This document shows positions 40,702 to 48,684 of a stretch of DNA of 64,000 bases, piece by piece. Both the position numbers and the translations under genes were made by a program. How positions within the stretch are numbered: the first letter of the stretch is position 1; the number at the start of each line of letters is the position of its first letter. The notes beneath the pieces were generated by a model. The model did not search any database. It saw only the letters and a list, made by a program, of their open reading frames with translations, and had not been told where the DNA came from. This DNA comes from Mayfieldus sp038317345 (GTDB lineage Bacteria > Actinomycetota > Thermoleophilia > Solirubrobacterales > 70-9): contig JBBQBH010000004.1 of NCBI GenBank assembly GCA_038317345.1, positions 12,659-76,658 on the forward strand. The letters are read 5' to 3'.

Positions 40702-41996
40702 CCGCGGCTTCCTATGCTCCGGTCGTTCCGCTCGAGCACTCCGGCGATGAGTGGCGATCCGAGCTCTATCGCGCTGCTTGCACTCAGTTCAGTCGGACCG
40801 CGGATCTTCTTCATCTCGACGATGACAATCGCGTGCGGGTCCTTGAGCCTCGGCGCTCACTCGTCGTGAACTTTCCAGTGCGTATGGATGACGACACTGT
40901 TCATAACTTCACCGGCTACAGGGTCCAACACACTCTTGTAATGGGCCCGACCAAGGGTGGCCTTAGGTACACGCCAGACGTCTCTTTGGGGGAGTGTGCC
41001 GCGCTGGCCATGTGGATGACCTGGAAGTGCGCGCTTCTCGGTCTGCCTTTTGGCGGGGCCAAGGGCGGGGTTCGTTGCGACCCGCATGAGCGGTCCACGG
41101 GTGAGCTCGAGCGCATCACACGTCGCTACGCCGCTGAGCTGATCCCGATCATCGGCCCCGACCAGGACATCGCGGCTCCGGACATGGGGACGGGCGAAGC
41201 AACAATGGCCTGGTTCATGGACACCTATTCCCACCAGATGGGATTCACGGTCCCAGATGTCGTCACGGGCAAGCCTAAAGAGCTCGGGGGCACAGACGTT
41301 CGCCGATCGGCGACAGGTCTAGGTGTGGTGTACGTGATAGAGGCACTTCTCGAGGAGCTGGGGGAATCGGTCTCCGGCCGGCGATTCGCCGTGCAGGGGC
41401 TTGGGAATGTGGGTAGTGCTATCGCGCAGCGGTTGCACGATGAGGGAGGAAAGGTCGTCGCGGTGAGCGACGTTCGCTGCAGCCTCATCGATGCGGCAGG
41501 CTTGGACATCATCGCGGTCCTCAAATGGAAGCGAGAACACCGGAATTTGGAGGGCTATCCCGCCGCGGACCAAGCAGATCGTGCCGACGTGCTCGAAGTG
41601 CCGTGCGACATGCTGGTCCCGGCCGCTCTTGAGAATCAGATCGTCGTCGAGAATGCGTCTCGCATCAACACCAAATGGATCATCGAGGCTGCAAATGGAC
41701 CGACGAGTCCGGAAGCCGAGGCCATCCTGCTCGACCGCGGAATCAAGATCATTCCCGACATACTCGCCAATGCCGGCGGTGTCACCGTGAGCTATTTCGA
41801 GTGGCTACAGGCACGGGGTCGTCATACATGGGACTCGGGTGAGGTACGTGGGCGCCTGCGACAGCAAATGCGCGAGGCGTTCGATCATGTCCGTGACGCT
41901 GCGAGTCGGCACGAAACGGATTGGCGGACGGCGGCAATGTCCTTGGCGGTGGAGCGCGTGGTTGCGGCTGGCCGAGTGCGGACGATCTATCCATAA
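40698..41996 (+). CDS. Glu/Leu/Phe/Val-type dehydrogenase (glutamate dehydrogenase)
   Basis: 432 aa from TTG 40698. Oxidative deamination of glutamate to 2-oxoglutarate and ammonia, or the reverse. TKGGLRYTPDVSLGECAALA and the catalytic-lysine block LPFGGAKGGVRCDP lie near residues 80-125. PDMGTGEATMAWFMD holds the catalytic Asp near residue 155, and FAVQGLGNVGSAIAQRLHDE the NAD site near 230. The length fits hexameric GDH. In this operon it can recycle the glutamate made by the aminotransferase and release the nitrogen as ammonia. Confidence 0.93.
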   Translation: MTAASYAPVVPLEHSGDEWRSELYRAACTQFSRTADLLHLDDDNRVRVLEPRRSLVVNFPVRMDDDTVHNFTGYRVQHTLVMGPTKGGLRYTPDVSLGECAALAMWMTWKCALLGLPFGGAKGGVRCDPHERSTGELERITRRYAAELIPIIGPDQDIAAPDMGTGEATMAWFMDTYSHQMGFTVPDVVTGKPKELGGTDVRRSATGLGVVYVIEALLEELGESVSGRRFAVQGLGNVGSAIAQRLHDEGGKVVAVSDVRCSLIDAAGLDIIAVLKWKREHRNLEGYPAADQADRADVLEVPCDMLVPAALENQIVVENASRINTKWIIEAANGPTSPEAEAILLDRGIKIIPDILANAGGVTVSYFEWLQARGRHTWDSGEVRGRLRQQMREAFDHVRDAASRHETDWRTAAMSLAVERVVAAGRVRTIYP

Positions 41997-42083
41997 CGCC
42001 GCCAATCGAAGAATCTCTGCCTCTTATGCCACGTCGCTTAGCTCTCTGGCCAAATCAAGCTCCTACCCTCAGATATTCTTCGC

Positions 42084-42100
42084 GCCGCAAAGTCTGCGGC
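42084..42100. other. Small hairpin in the gap before the isochorismatase-like gene
   Basis: GCCGCA and TGCGGC form a 6-bp stem with a 5-nt AAGTC loop. The 124-bp gap between GDH and the next gene holds nothing else recognisable. It may end the GDH transcript partly or shape the next leader. Confidence 0.35.
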
Positions 42101-42120
42101 TCCGTACCCGTGTTCTCAAG

Positions 42121-42825
42121 ATGCTCGAAGTAAACGGAAAAGTCGTCTACACAGAGCTCGACGAGATTGTCTCACCGGCACACGCCGCTCTGCTGATCAT
42201 CGACATGCAGCGTGACTTCGTCACGCCAGACGGCGTTTTTGCAACCCTCGGAGGCGATCTCAGCGTGTTCCCACCCATGATCGAGCGGCTGCGAGCGTTG
42301 GCCGGTGTTGCGCGAGATTGCGATTTGCCGGTCTGGCACATCAGGCATTCGATGATGCCCAACCTCGAAAGCGAATCCCCTGCTCAAATGAGGTTCAATC
42401 TCCTGATCAGCGAGCGGTGTCTGGGGCAGTCGGAGCCACTTCGATACGCCGTTGAGGGAACCCAGGGTGCAGAGGGGATACCCGAACTCGCGCCAGCTGC
42501 CGACGAGGTGATCGTCAAAAAGCACCGTTCCAGCGCCTTCTGGGGGACTAATCTCGATGTGCTTCTCCGGAGTAACGGCATCGAAGCTGTCGTGGTCACC
42601 GGATGCACCACGGAAGGATGCATCGAGTCGACAGCACGGGACGCATTGTTCAATGATTACTACGCCGTGGTCGTCGAAGATTGTGTGGCCAGCGACAACG
42701 CCGCATTGCACGAAGCCTCCCTCTTATTGATGCGCCACCGCTTCGATGTCGTAAGTAGTCGGGCCATCATCTCCTCCCTCCGCGGAACGAAATCGGGCTC
42801 TCCGAGTCCGGCACGGACGCAATAG
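42121..42825 (+). CDS. Isochorismatase-family cysteine hydrolase (RutB/ureidoacrylate-amidase-like)
   Basis: 234 aa from ATG 42121. The Asp-Lys-Cys triad is present: Asp in ALLIIDMQRDFVTPDG near residue 26, Lys in EVIVKKHRSSAFWGTNLDVL near 136, and Cys in VVTGCTTEGCIESTARDAL near 170, with an extra Cys beside the expected one. Family enzymes cleave amides and carbamoyl groups such as ureidoacrylate, N-carbamoylsarcosine or biuret. It fits the ureide theme of the island. It is followed 20 bp later by the PuuE-like gene. Confidence 0.88.
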   Translation: MLEVNGKVVYTELDEIVSPAHAALLIIDMQRDFVTPDGVFATLGGDLSVFPPMIERLRALAGVARDCDLPVWHIRHSMMPNLESESPAQMRFNLLISERCLGQSEPLRYAVEGTQGAEGIPELAPAADEVIVKKHRSSAFWGTNLDVLLRSNGIEAVVVTGCTTEGCIESTARDALFNDYYAVVVEDCVASDNAALHEASLLLMRHRFDVVSSRAIISSLRGTKSGSPSPARTQ

Positions 42826-42845
42826 TTCGGGGTAAGGAAGGGCTC

Positions 42846-43799
42846 TTGACCGACAGAGATGTGACGGGAGGCAATTTCTTTGCACGGACCGACGTCGAAG
42901 TCCCTGGACCAGCTCGTGACCTAGCCGGCTACGGCGAGTTTCCCCCCAAAATTCGATGGGCCGGCACATGCAAGGTTGCTGTTCAGATCATCCTCAACTA
43001 CGAGGAAGGATCCGAAAAGACGCGGGCCATGGGGGACGACGAGACAGACTTCATGTACGAGCCGCCGGTTCGCGTTCTAGAGCAACGCGATCTGTCGGTT
43101 GAGTCGATGTATGAGTACGGCTCCCGCGCCGGCGTCTGGCGTTTATTTCGCATTTTCGATCAAGCAGGCATCCCTGTGACGGTATTCGCTGCCGCTGTTG
43201 CGCTGGAGCGGAACCCGGCGGTCGCTGCGAAGATCGTTCAGCGCCACGACGAGGTGGCTGGCCATGGGTTTCGATGGAGCAACCACTGGGAGATGACGCG
43301 TGACGAGGAGCGGCTCGCGATTGAGCGTGCAGTCGCTTCCATCGAGGCCACCATTGGACAGCGGCCGCGCGGCTGGTTTTGTCGCGAGATGAGCGTGAAC
43401 ACCCGGGAGCTTCTCGTCGAGGAGGGGGGGTTCACCTATGACTCAGATTGCTTCAACGACGACCTCCCGTACTGGACCATCGTCAGCGGGAAGAGTCACC
43501 TGGTCGTTCCGTACACCCTGGTTTTGAACGATGGCCGTTTCCTGTACTCGCAGGGATTTGGCTCTCCCACCGACTTCTACGATCTTGCAAAAGCCACGCT
43601 CGATCGCTTGCGAGACGACGGCGATGAAGCCGGACGAATGATGTCGATCGGACTCCACCCCCGGGCGATCGGGTACCCAGGCCGAGCAGACGCTTTGGCG
43701 CGGTTCATCAACTATGCCCAGGGATTCGACGATGTCTGCTTTCTGACACGGCTCGAGATCGCGGAAGAATTTCGGCGGGAGGTCCCGCCTCCAAGGTGA
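42846..43799 (+). CDS. PuuE-type allantoinase/polysaccharide-deacetylase-fold hydrolase
   Basis: 317 aa from TTG 42846. VAVQIILNYEEGSEKTRAMG near residue 45 is the NYEEGSE signature of cofactor-independent allantoinase (PuuE). A NodB-like barrel follows: IFDQAGIPVTVFAAAVALER, HDEVAGHGFRWSNH with the His ligands, and GRMMSIGLHPRAIGYPGRAD. PuuE opens allantoin to allantoate. The island lacks an allantoate hydrolase, so another cyclic ureide is possible. It is the last gene before tRNA-Arg. Confidence 0.87.
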   Translation: MTDRDVTGGNFFARTDVEVPGPARDLAGYGEFPPKIRWAGTCKVAVQIILNYEEGSEKTRAMGDDETDFMYEPPVRVLEQRDLSVESMYEYGSRAGVWRLFRIFDQAGIPVTVFAAAVALERNPAVAAKIVQRHDEVAGHGFRWSNHWEMTRDEERLAIERAVASIEATIGQRPRGWFCREMSVNTRELLVEEGGFTYDSDCFNDDLPYWTIVSGKSHLVVPYTLVLNDGRFLYSQGFGSPTDFYDLAKATLDRLRDDGDEAGRMMSIGLHPRAIGYPGRADALARFINYAQGFDDVCFLTRLEIAEEFRREVPPPR

Positions 43800-43826
43800 T
43801 CTTGCGAGCCATAAGCTGAGAATCCC

Positions 43827-43899
43827 GCCCCCGTAGCTCAGTGGACAGAGCGGCGGCCTTCTAAGCCGCGGGTCGCAGGTTCGAATCCTGCCGGGGGCG
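43827..43899 (+). tRNA. tRNA-Arg(TCT)
   Basis: 73 nt. The acceptor stem GCCCCCG pairs with CGGGGGC. The anticodon arm GCGGC-CTTCTAA-GCCGC gives anticodon TCT. The T-arm is GCAGGTTCGAATCCTGC. It closes the lower-GC island, as expected for an integration site. Confidence 0.96.
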
Positions 43900-44048
43900 C
43901 TCCGCGTCTCGCCGGTCCCTGCCGGTTTTCCCTGCTAAACCTCAAATTGCCGCGGTCGGTCGATTCACCCGTTTCCGTCGGTTGCCGCGCCTTACCGCGG
44001 ATCTCTCGCTGCTGATGGCTACATCTTGGCTACATCGGGAGCCAAACG

Positions 44049-44206
44049 GCCGCTGGATTAAGTCCGGTCGCCCAGACTGAACAAGCCAAGCGTCGCAGCA
44101 CGGCGCCAGGCACAAATCAAACGCATATCCCTGCGTTTGGCCGCCCACCGTCGCAGGTGACTGGGTGACAAATGGGTGATACGGTTTCCCCGAGGGGGTG
44201 ACACGG
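44049..44206 (+). repeat. Degenerate tRNA 3' end plus att-like downstream sequence, copy 1
   Basis: 44049-44078 resembles a decayed T-arm and acceptor end (GCTGGATTAAGTCC). From CTGAACAAGC on, the sequence matches 62552-62681 at about three quarters of positions by eye, with the same block order (CGGCGCCAGGCACA, AACGCATAT, GGGTGACAAATGGGTGA). GGGTGACA-type octamers occur three times. Just upstream, TGGCTACATC is directly repeated (44016-44036). There is no gene in the 348 bp from tRNA-Arg to 44247. Confidence 0.6.
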
Positions 44207-44247
44207 AAAGCTCCGTCCGGCGCCGAAGAGCCGTCTTTCCCTTTGGG

Positions 44248-44415
44248 ATGTACGTGGCCTGCAGCTTCATCGTCGGGACGGCGGGCGCCGCCGGCGCGAT
44301 CTCCAACCTCGCCCGGATCTGGATCTGGGCGGCCGGTGCCGTCTGAGTCGCCGTGTTCATGGGGATGCTGCAGCGCGGCGCCAAGCTCCTCATCTCGAAG
44401 GGTGAGCGACGGTGA
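44248..44415 (+). pseudogene. Small membrane protein gene with in-frame TGA
   Basis: From ATG 44248 the frame encodes a hydrophobic peptide (CSFIVGTAGAAGAISNLARI, then WIWAAGAV), meets TGA at 44344-44346 and continues in phase as VAVFMGMLQRGAKLLISKGE to TGA 44413-44415. A TGG-to-TGA change would restore a 55-residue two-helix protein like small phage or plasmid membrane proteins. The next small frame starts GTGA over its stop. No family was recognised. Confidence 0.45.
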
Positions 44416-44603
44416 CCGAACAGCTTGTCCAAGTCTTGCTCGAGGACAGCGGATTGAAGGTCCTCGTGGGTACCGGGGGCAGCTGCCGACCCCGACTTGG
44501 GTGCGCCACTGCTTCTGATAAAGCCGGCCCCTGGGAAACGCGCAACCCTCAGAGCCCTGATCCCCTCGCCGGCAGGGCCCGCATGGGGGGTGCAGGCGAG
44601 TGA
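44412..44603 (+). CDS. Small ORF coupled to the preceding pseudogene, doubtful
   Basis: 63 codons from GTG 44412, overlapping the previous stop as GTGA. The first 19 residues (MTEQLVQVLLEDSGLKVLV) look like a real helix. The rest is Gly/Arg/Pro-rich and probably out of frame, so the gene may be shortened. It is a possible remnant of a mobile element next to tRNA-Arg. Confidence 0.25.
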   Translation: MTEQLVQVLLEDSGLKVLVGTGGSCRPRLGCATASDKAGPWETRNPQSPDPLAGRARMGGAGE

Positions 44604-44618
44604 GCCAACCGAATCGGG

Positions 44619-45983
44619 TCAGGCGGTGAACCCGCCGCCCTGCTGGCGTTTGACCTCACGCGTTGCGCTTCCCCGCAGGGGGTGGGCGTCGGAATCGCGC
44701 AACTCCTCGCAAATGAGCTTGGTGAGCCGGTAGACGATCACAGGGACGACGAATACCGCGATCCTGAAGAACCAGACCTGACCCGTGTATGGGATGCCGA
44801 AGGAAACGAAGATTCGATCCGAAGCCGCGGCCAGGAAGATCAGCGCGATGAAGCTGAACACGGCGGCTCCGGTGGCGGTTCGCCACGGATTGTCGCGTGG
44901 ACGGTCAAGGAGGTGGTGGGCGTGGTGGTCACCGGTCTTTCGCCGTTCGATTGTCGGCCAGAGGTAGAGCAAGCCAAAGACGATGCTCGGTAGAAGGATC
45001 CCGCCGAAGAACGGATTGGGGAAGATCGTGTAACCGAAGACGTGCGGTTCAAAGCCGGGCATCAATCGCAATGCGCCGATCAGCCAGCCCATGTACCAAT
45101 CGGGTTGCACCCCGTTGGTCCCCAGCCAGGGCTCAAACGGACCCGTTTGCCAGATCGGGTTGATCTGGACCAGCCCGCCGAGCGCGAACAGGACCCCCGC
45201 CGTGGCCAGAAACAGGCCTCCGGCACGCAGCGCGTAGCCCGGCCACATCGGCGTCCCGATCACGTTGTGCTCGGTGCGCCCGGCCCCGCGGAACTGGGTG
45301 TGCTTTGGCAGCGCGATCAGCAGCAGATGGACGGAGATCAAAACGCCGATCGCGATCGGCAGGATGAGCACGTGGGCGATGTAGAAGCGCGAGAGAAAGT
45401 CAGATGAGCCCGGGAACTGACCGCCCCAGATCAGGAAGGCGAGCGGAGCCCCGACCAGCGGGATGGCCAGCGCAACGGCGTAGGCGATCGCCAGCCCCAT
45501 GCCGGAGAGCAGATCGTCGGCCAGCGAGTAACCGGCAAAACCCTCGACCAGGGCCAGGGTCAGCATGGTCAGGCCGATGTAGTAGTTGAGGTCGCGGGGC
45601 TTCCGAAATCCGCCGGTGAAGAAGACCCGCATCAGGTGCACGACGATCGCCGCGACAAAGACGAGTGCCGCCCAGTGATGGGTCTGGCGCATCAACAGTC
45701 CGGCCTTGACGTCGAAGGAGAGGCGGACGGCGGAGGCGTAGGCCTTGGAGACGTGCTGGCCCTCCAGCGGCGCGTAGGAGCCGTGGTAGGTCGTCTGGGC
45801 CAGGCTGGGCTCGAAGAACAGCGTCAAAAAGACGCCGGTGATGACAAGGATCACGAACGAATAGAGAGCGATCTCACCGAGCAAGAACGACCAGTGGTCG
45901 GGAAAGACATAGCGCAGCGCCTTGCCCAGGAACGAGGCCGAGCCGGTGCGCTCGTCGATAAAGCGGACCGCTTTGCGGATCAT
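44619..45983 (-). CDS. qcrB: Cytochrome bc complex cytochrome b subunit
   Basis: 454 aa from ATG 45983. The quinol-oxidising core of complex III in the membrane. The two heme-b His pairs come from RQTHHWAALVFVAAIVVHLM near residue 105 and IAHVLILPIAIGVLISVHLL near 210. The C-terminal half has the Qo loop after NGVQPDWYMGWLIGALRLMP near residue 300, with PDWY in place of PEW(Y/F) of other bc complexes. The cytochrome b and subunit-IV parts are fused, as in Actinobacteria. ATGA overlap with the Rieske gene couples translation. Confidence 0.95.
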   Translation of the reverse strand: MIRKAVRFIDERTGSASFLGKALRYVFPDHWSFLLGEIALYSFVILVITGVFLTLFFEPSLAQTTYHGSYAPLEGQHVSKAYASAVRLSFDVKAGLLMRQTHHWAALVFVAAIVVHLMRVFFTGGFRKPRDLNYYIGLTMLTLALVEGFAGYSLADDLLSGMGLAIAYAVALAIPLVGAPLAFLIWGGQFPGSSDFLSRFYIAHVLILPIAIGVLISVHLLLIALPKHTQFRGAGRTEHNVIGTPMWPGYALRAGGLFLATAGVLFALGGLVQINPIWQTGPFEPWLGTNGVQPDWYMGWLIGALRLMPGFEPHVFGYTIFPNPFFGGILLPSIVFGLLYLWPTIERRKTGDHHAHHLLDRPRDNPWRTATGAAVFSFIALIFLAAASDRIFVSFGIPYTGQVWFFRIAVFVVPVIVYRLTKLICEELRDSDAHPLRGSATREVKRQQGGGFTA

Positions 45984-46897
45984 GTTCGCCTCACCCCCCA
46001 CCAGGCGGGGCCGACCGGGCCGGAGAACGGGCCGCCCGCGACCAGTTTTCCGGCCTGATCTATCGCCAGGGGTAGCTGGGGAAGGCTGCGCCCGGCGGGG
46101 CCGAAGATCCGCTTGCCTGCCCGAGTCGGATCGAAGGTCGAGTAATGGCACGGGCAGACCAGGGCTGGTCCCGGTGAGGTGGGCCTGTAGAGGGGATAGC
46201 GATAGAGGCTGATCGCGCAGCCCGCGTGGGTGCAGATCTTCGAGTAGGCGACGATCCCCTGCGGCGCCCAGTCGGCGCGATCGGTCGGAAGCTGCAGCTG
46301 ATTCTGCGGGAGCCTGACCAGAACCACCGGCGAGCCAAGCTCGCGCGGATCGGCGCCGGCCGGAAAGCCAGTGACCAAGGCGCCGATCGGCACGTCTTCG
46401 GGGCCCAGCTGGCGGCCCTGCTCATCGACCACCGCCAGCCCGCGGCGCCACGGCGAGGAGCCAATCTCGTCGCCGGGTGAGGGGCCGAGAGAAGCCAGCG
46501 GAACGACCGCGGCCACTCCCACCGCCGCTCCGGCGAGGCTGCCGACGCCGAGCAACATCTTGCGCCGCGAGATCCCCGAAGCGGGCTCGACCAGTTCCAG
46601 CTCCAACTGTTGCTGCTCGCTGACGTCTCCGAATTGCGGGCGTTCTTCGACGACATGCTCCTGGGGAACCAGTCGCTGGCCCGCCAGGATCGCCGCCACC
46701 GCCAGGCAACCCAGCGCCAGGCCCAGCGAGAGGCCGAGCAGCTGGGTGTCGGCACTGACGATGTAGACGACGACGAAGGCAACGGCGGCCAGGGCCGCTC
46801 CCGCCAGCGCGGCGGCCACGACGAGCTCGGTGCCGGCATTCGCGGTGGGCCGAGGTGATGCCTCTTGGTCTCCCGGGCCTCTTCGCCGCAGCTTCAC
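45980..46897 (-). CDS. qcrA: Rieske iron-sulfur protein of the cytochrome bc complex
   Basis: 305 aa from GTG 46897. Two N-terminal membrane helices (about residues 25-48 and 55-70) and a third after the Arg-Arg motif ISRRKMLLGVGSLAGAAVG, which resembles a Tat signal, as in actinobacterial QcrA. The [2Fe-2S] ligands are in CTHAGCAI near residue 223 and CPCHYSTFD near 250. It takes electrons from quinol to cytochrome c. It lies between QcrC and QcrB with 4-bp overlaps on both sides. Confidence 0.95.
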   Translation of the reverse strand: MKLRRRGPGDQEASPRPTANAGTELVVAAALAGAALAAVAFVVVYIVSADTQLLGLSLGLALGCLAVAAILAGQRLVPQEHVVEERPQFGDVSEQQQLELELVEPASGISRRKMLLGVGSLAGAAVGVAAVVPLASLGPSPGDEIGSSPWRRGLAVVDEQGRQLGPEDVPIGALVTGFPAGADPRELGSPVVLVRLPQNQLQLPTDRADWAPQGIVAYSKICTHAGCAISLYRYPLYRPTSPGPALVCPCHYSTFDPTRAGKRIFGPAGRSLPQLPLAIDQAGKLVAGGPFSGPVGPAWWGVRRT

Positions 46898-47667
46898 TCG
46901 GTGCGCTCCCCGATCAGCCGCGCAACCAGCAGCACTGCGGCGAGGCCCATCAGCCAGGCGACCATCCCCTCCGGCACGGGCCCGATGTGGCCGATGCCCC
47001 AGCCGCCCTCGTCGACGGGGTTTTGAGTCAGCTGAACGTAGCGGGCGATCGAGTTAAGGGTGCGGTCATCGATCAGGCGCCGGTTGAACTTGGGCATCAC
47101 ATAGGGGCCGACGCGCACCGCCTCGGCTACCTGGGTGGGGGTCGCGTCAACGAGGGAGGGCGCGAAGGCCCCGGTCACGATCCCGCCGCGGGCCGCGACC
47201 TGATGGCAGCCAGCGCAGTGATCGGTGAAGGCCTGCATGCCCTGGCTCAGGTTGCCCAGGCTCGGATCGACTTTGGGGATCGGCGGACCGCCGAGCGAAC
47301 CGATATAGGCGACCAGGGCGTCGATTCGCTGCCCTGAATAGCGCGGCTTGGTACGCACCGGTTGGTCCCCGGGGTTATCCAATGGCATCCGCCCCGTCGA
47401 CAGGTAGAAGTCGGCCGCCCCCGCCCCCGCTCGGTGAAGATCGGGGGCCTTGCCCGGGATGCCGCCGGCGTCGAGGCCGTGACAGGAAGCACACCCCTCC
47501 TGGTAGAGCTGGCGCCCCTCGGCGATCAACTGCGGGCTGGAGAGCTGGCCGGGACCGGCGCTCAGTCGCTGTACGCCGGCGCTGGCGTTTGCAAGCGTCA
47601 TCAGCGCCGCCCCGCCGAGGCCGGCGGCAAGAGTGGCGGTGAGCAGTCGTCTAACCGTGCGTCGCAT
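46894..47667 (-). CDS. qcrC: Diheme cytochrome c of the bc complex
   Basis: 257 aa from ATG 47667. Two heme-c motifs, EGCASCHGLD near residue 58 and DHCAGCHQVA near residue 152. A signal/anchor helix at the N-terminus and a C-terminal membrane helix, MVAWLMGLAAVLLVARLIGE. This is the actinobacterial QcrC plan, where the diheme protein feeds the oxidase directly. Heme axial Met residues are likely in GRMPLD and YVMPKF. It overlaps CtaG by 17 bp. Confidence 0.94.
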   Translation of the reverse strand: MRRTVRRLLTATLAAGLGGAALMTLANASAGVQRLSAGPGQLSSPQLIAEGRQLYQEGCASCHGLDAGGIPGKAPDLHRAGAGAADFYLSTGRMPLDNPGDQPVRTKPRYSGQRIDALVAYIGSLGGPPIPKVDPSLGNLSQGMQAFTDHCAGCHQVAARGGIVTGAFAPSLVDATPTQVAEAVRVGPYVMPKFNRRLIDDRTLNSIARYVQLTQNPVDEGGWGIGHIGPVPEGMVAWLMGLAAVLLVARLIGERTE

Positions 47668-48334
47668 GAGCCTCCAATGCCACCGCTTGCCGCTCCTCGG
47701 CCACCAGCCAGCTCCAAGTGGCCAGGATGGCGGCGAGCGCCATCGGCAGCATGGCGGCGATCATCGCCGCCCCGGCCGCGGCGTGTCCGTCGGCCATGAA
47801 CAGGGCCGCCACCAGGTCGTTGGCGGTCGCCCCGGCAAAGAGGTAAAGGCAGAGGGCGCCGTGGTGAAGACGCCACGGGCCGAGGACCGGCAGCCAGTAA
47901 AGCAGCGCCGTTGCCAAAAACAGCAGGTGCTCGAACATGTGCAGCCAGGGGTGCTGCTCGGCCAGAGTGAACAGCGCCGTGAGGTGAAAGGCCGCCTGGA
48001 CCACCAGCAGCAACGAGAAGGCCAGCAGCGGATGGACCAGCATGCGCAGTGGCTTCAGACGAGCCGTAGCGGCGAGCCGACGACGCCAGAACGGAGTCGC
48101 GTTTCGCACGGCGAGGCTGAAAGGGGCCCCGATCAGCAGCAGCGGCGCGGCCACCGAAGCCACCAGCGCGTGGGCTGCCATGTGGACGGTGAGCGGATCA
48201 TCGAGCCGGGTCACGGCGACGACGAGGGAAAGGCCGGCGATGAAGGCAGCGCTTCGGCGCCACGGCCACGGAACTCGATGGGCCGCCGCCAGGTAAAGGC
48301 CAGCTGAGAGCAGAGCGGCGGCGATCGGGGCCAT
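47651..48334 (-). CDS. ctaG: Cytochrome c oxidase assembly factor CtaG (caa3 type)
   Basis: 227 aa from ATG 48334, with about six or seven helices. DDPLTVHMAAHALVASVAAP near residue 45 and HPWLHMFEHLLFLATALLYW near 125 carry the histidines typical of the caa3_CtaG family, involved in copper delivery to oxidase. It is the second gene before the oxidase subunits, and overlaps qcrC. It is unrelated to the Cox11 proteins that share the CtaG name. Confidence 0.88.
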   Translation of the reverse strand: MAPIAAALLSAGLYLAAAHRVPWPWRRSAAFIAGLSLVVAVTRLDDPLTVHMAAHALVASVAAPLLLIGAPFSLAVRNATPFWRRRLAATARLKPLRMLVHPLLAFSLLLVVQAAFHLTALFTLAEQHPWLHMFEHLLFLATALLYWLPVLGPWRLHHGALCLYLFAGATANDLVAALFMADGHAAAGAAMIAAMLPMALAAILATWSWLVAEERQAVALEAHATHG

Positions 48335-48684
48335 CAGCTGCGCCTCCGGCGCGCCAGCAGGTGCTCGCGCAACAGCAGCGCCAGCCCGAGAATGAAGACC
48401 TCGCCGCCGATCAAGACCAGCCAGATGCCAAACGCCACGCCGTTGAGGGTCATCGCGGCCCCGAAGGCGACCAGCACTGTCGGAAGGCTTGAGTCGGGCA
48501 GATGGCGAGAGCGTTCGGTCCAGCCCTGCAGCAAGGCCACAACACCGAGCAGCACGCTGCCGAGCGCGGCTGCGCCCAGCAGGGCCGGGGGCAGAGGATC
48601 AGGCGTCCAGATCCAAAGGACGGTGGCCAGCAGCCCCAGCCAGAGGCCCCAGCCGATCAGATATGGAGCCCCGGTCCTGCTCAT
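48334..48684 (-). CDS. Small four-helix membrane protein of the oxidase cluster
   Basis: 116 aa, four hydrophobic segments and a basic C-terminus (LLREHLLARRRRS). It overlaps ctaD and ctaG by 4 bp and 1 bp. Position and size fit an oxidase subunit IV/CtaF-type accessory subunit, but no motif proves this. Confidence 0.6.
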   Translation of the reverse strand: MSRTGAPYLIGWGLWLGLLATVLWIWTPDPLPPALLGAAALGSVLLGVVALLQGWTERSRHLPDSSLPTVLVAFGAAMTLNGVAFGIWLVLIGGEVFILGLALLLREHLLARRRRS

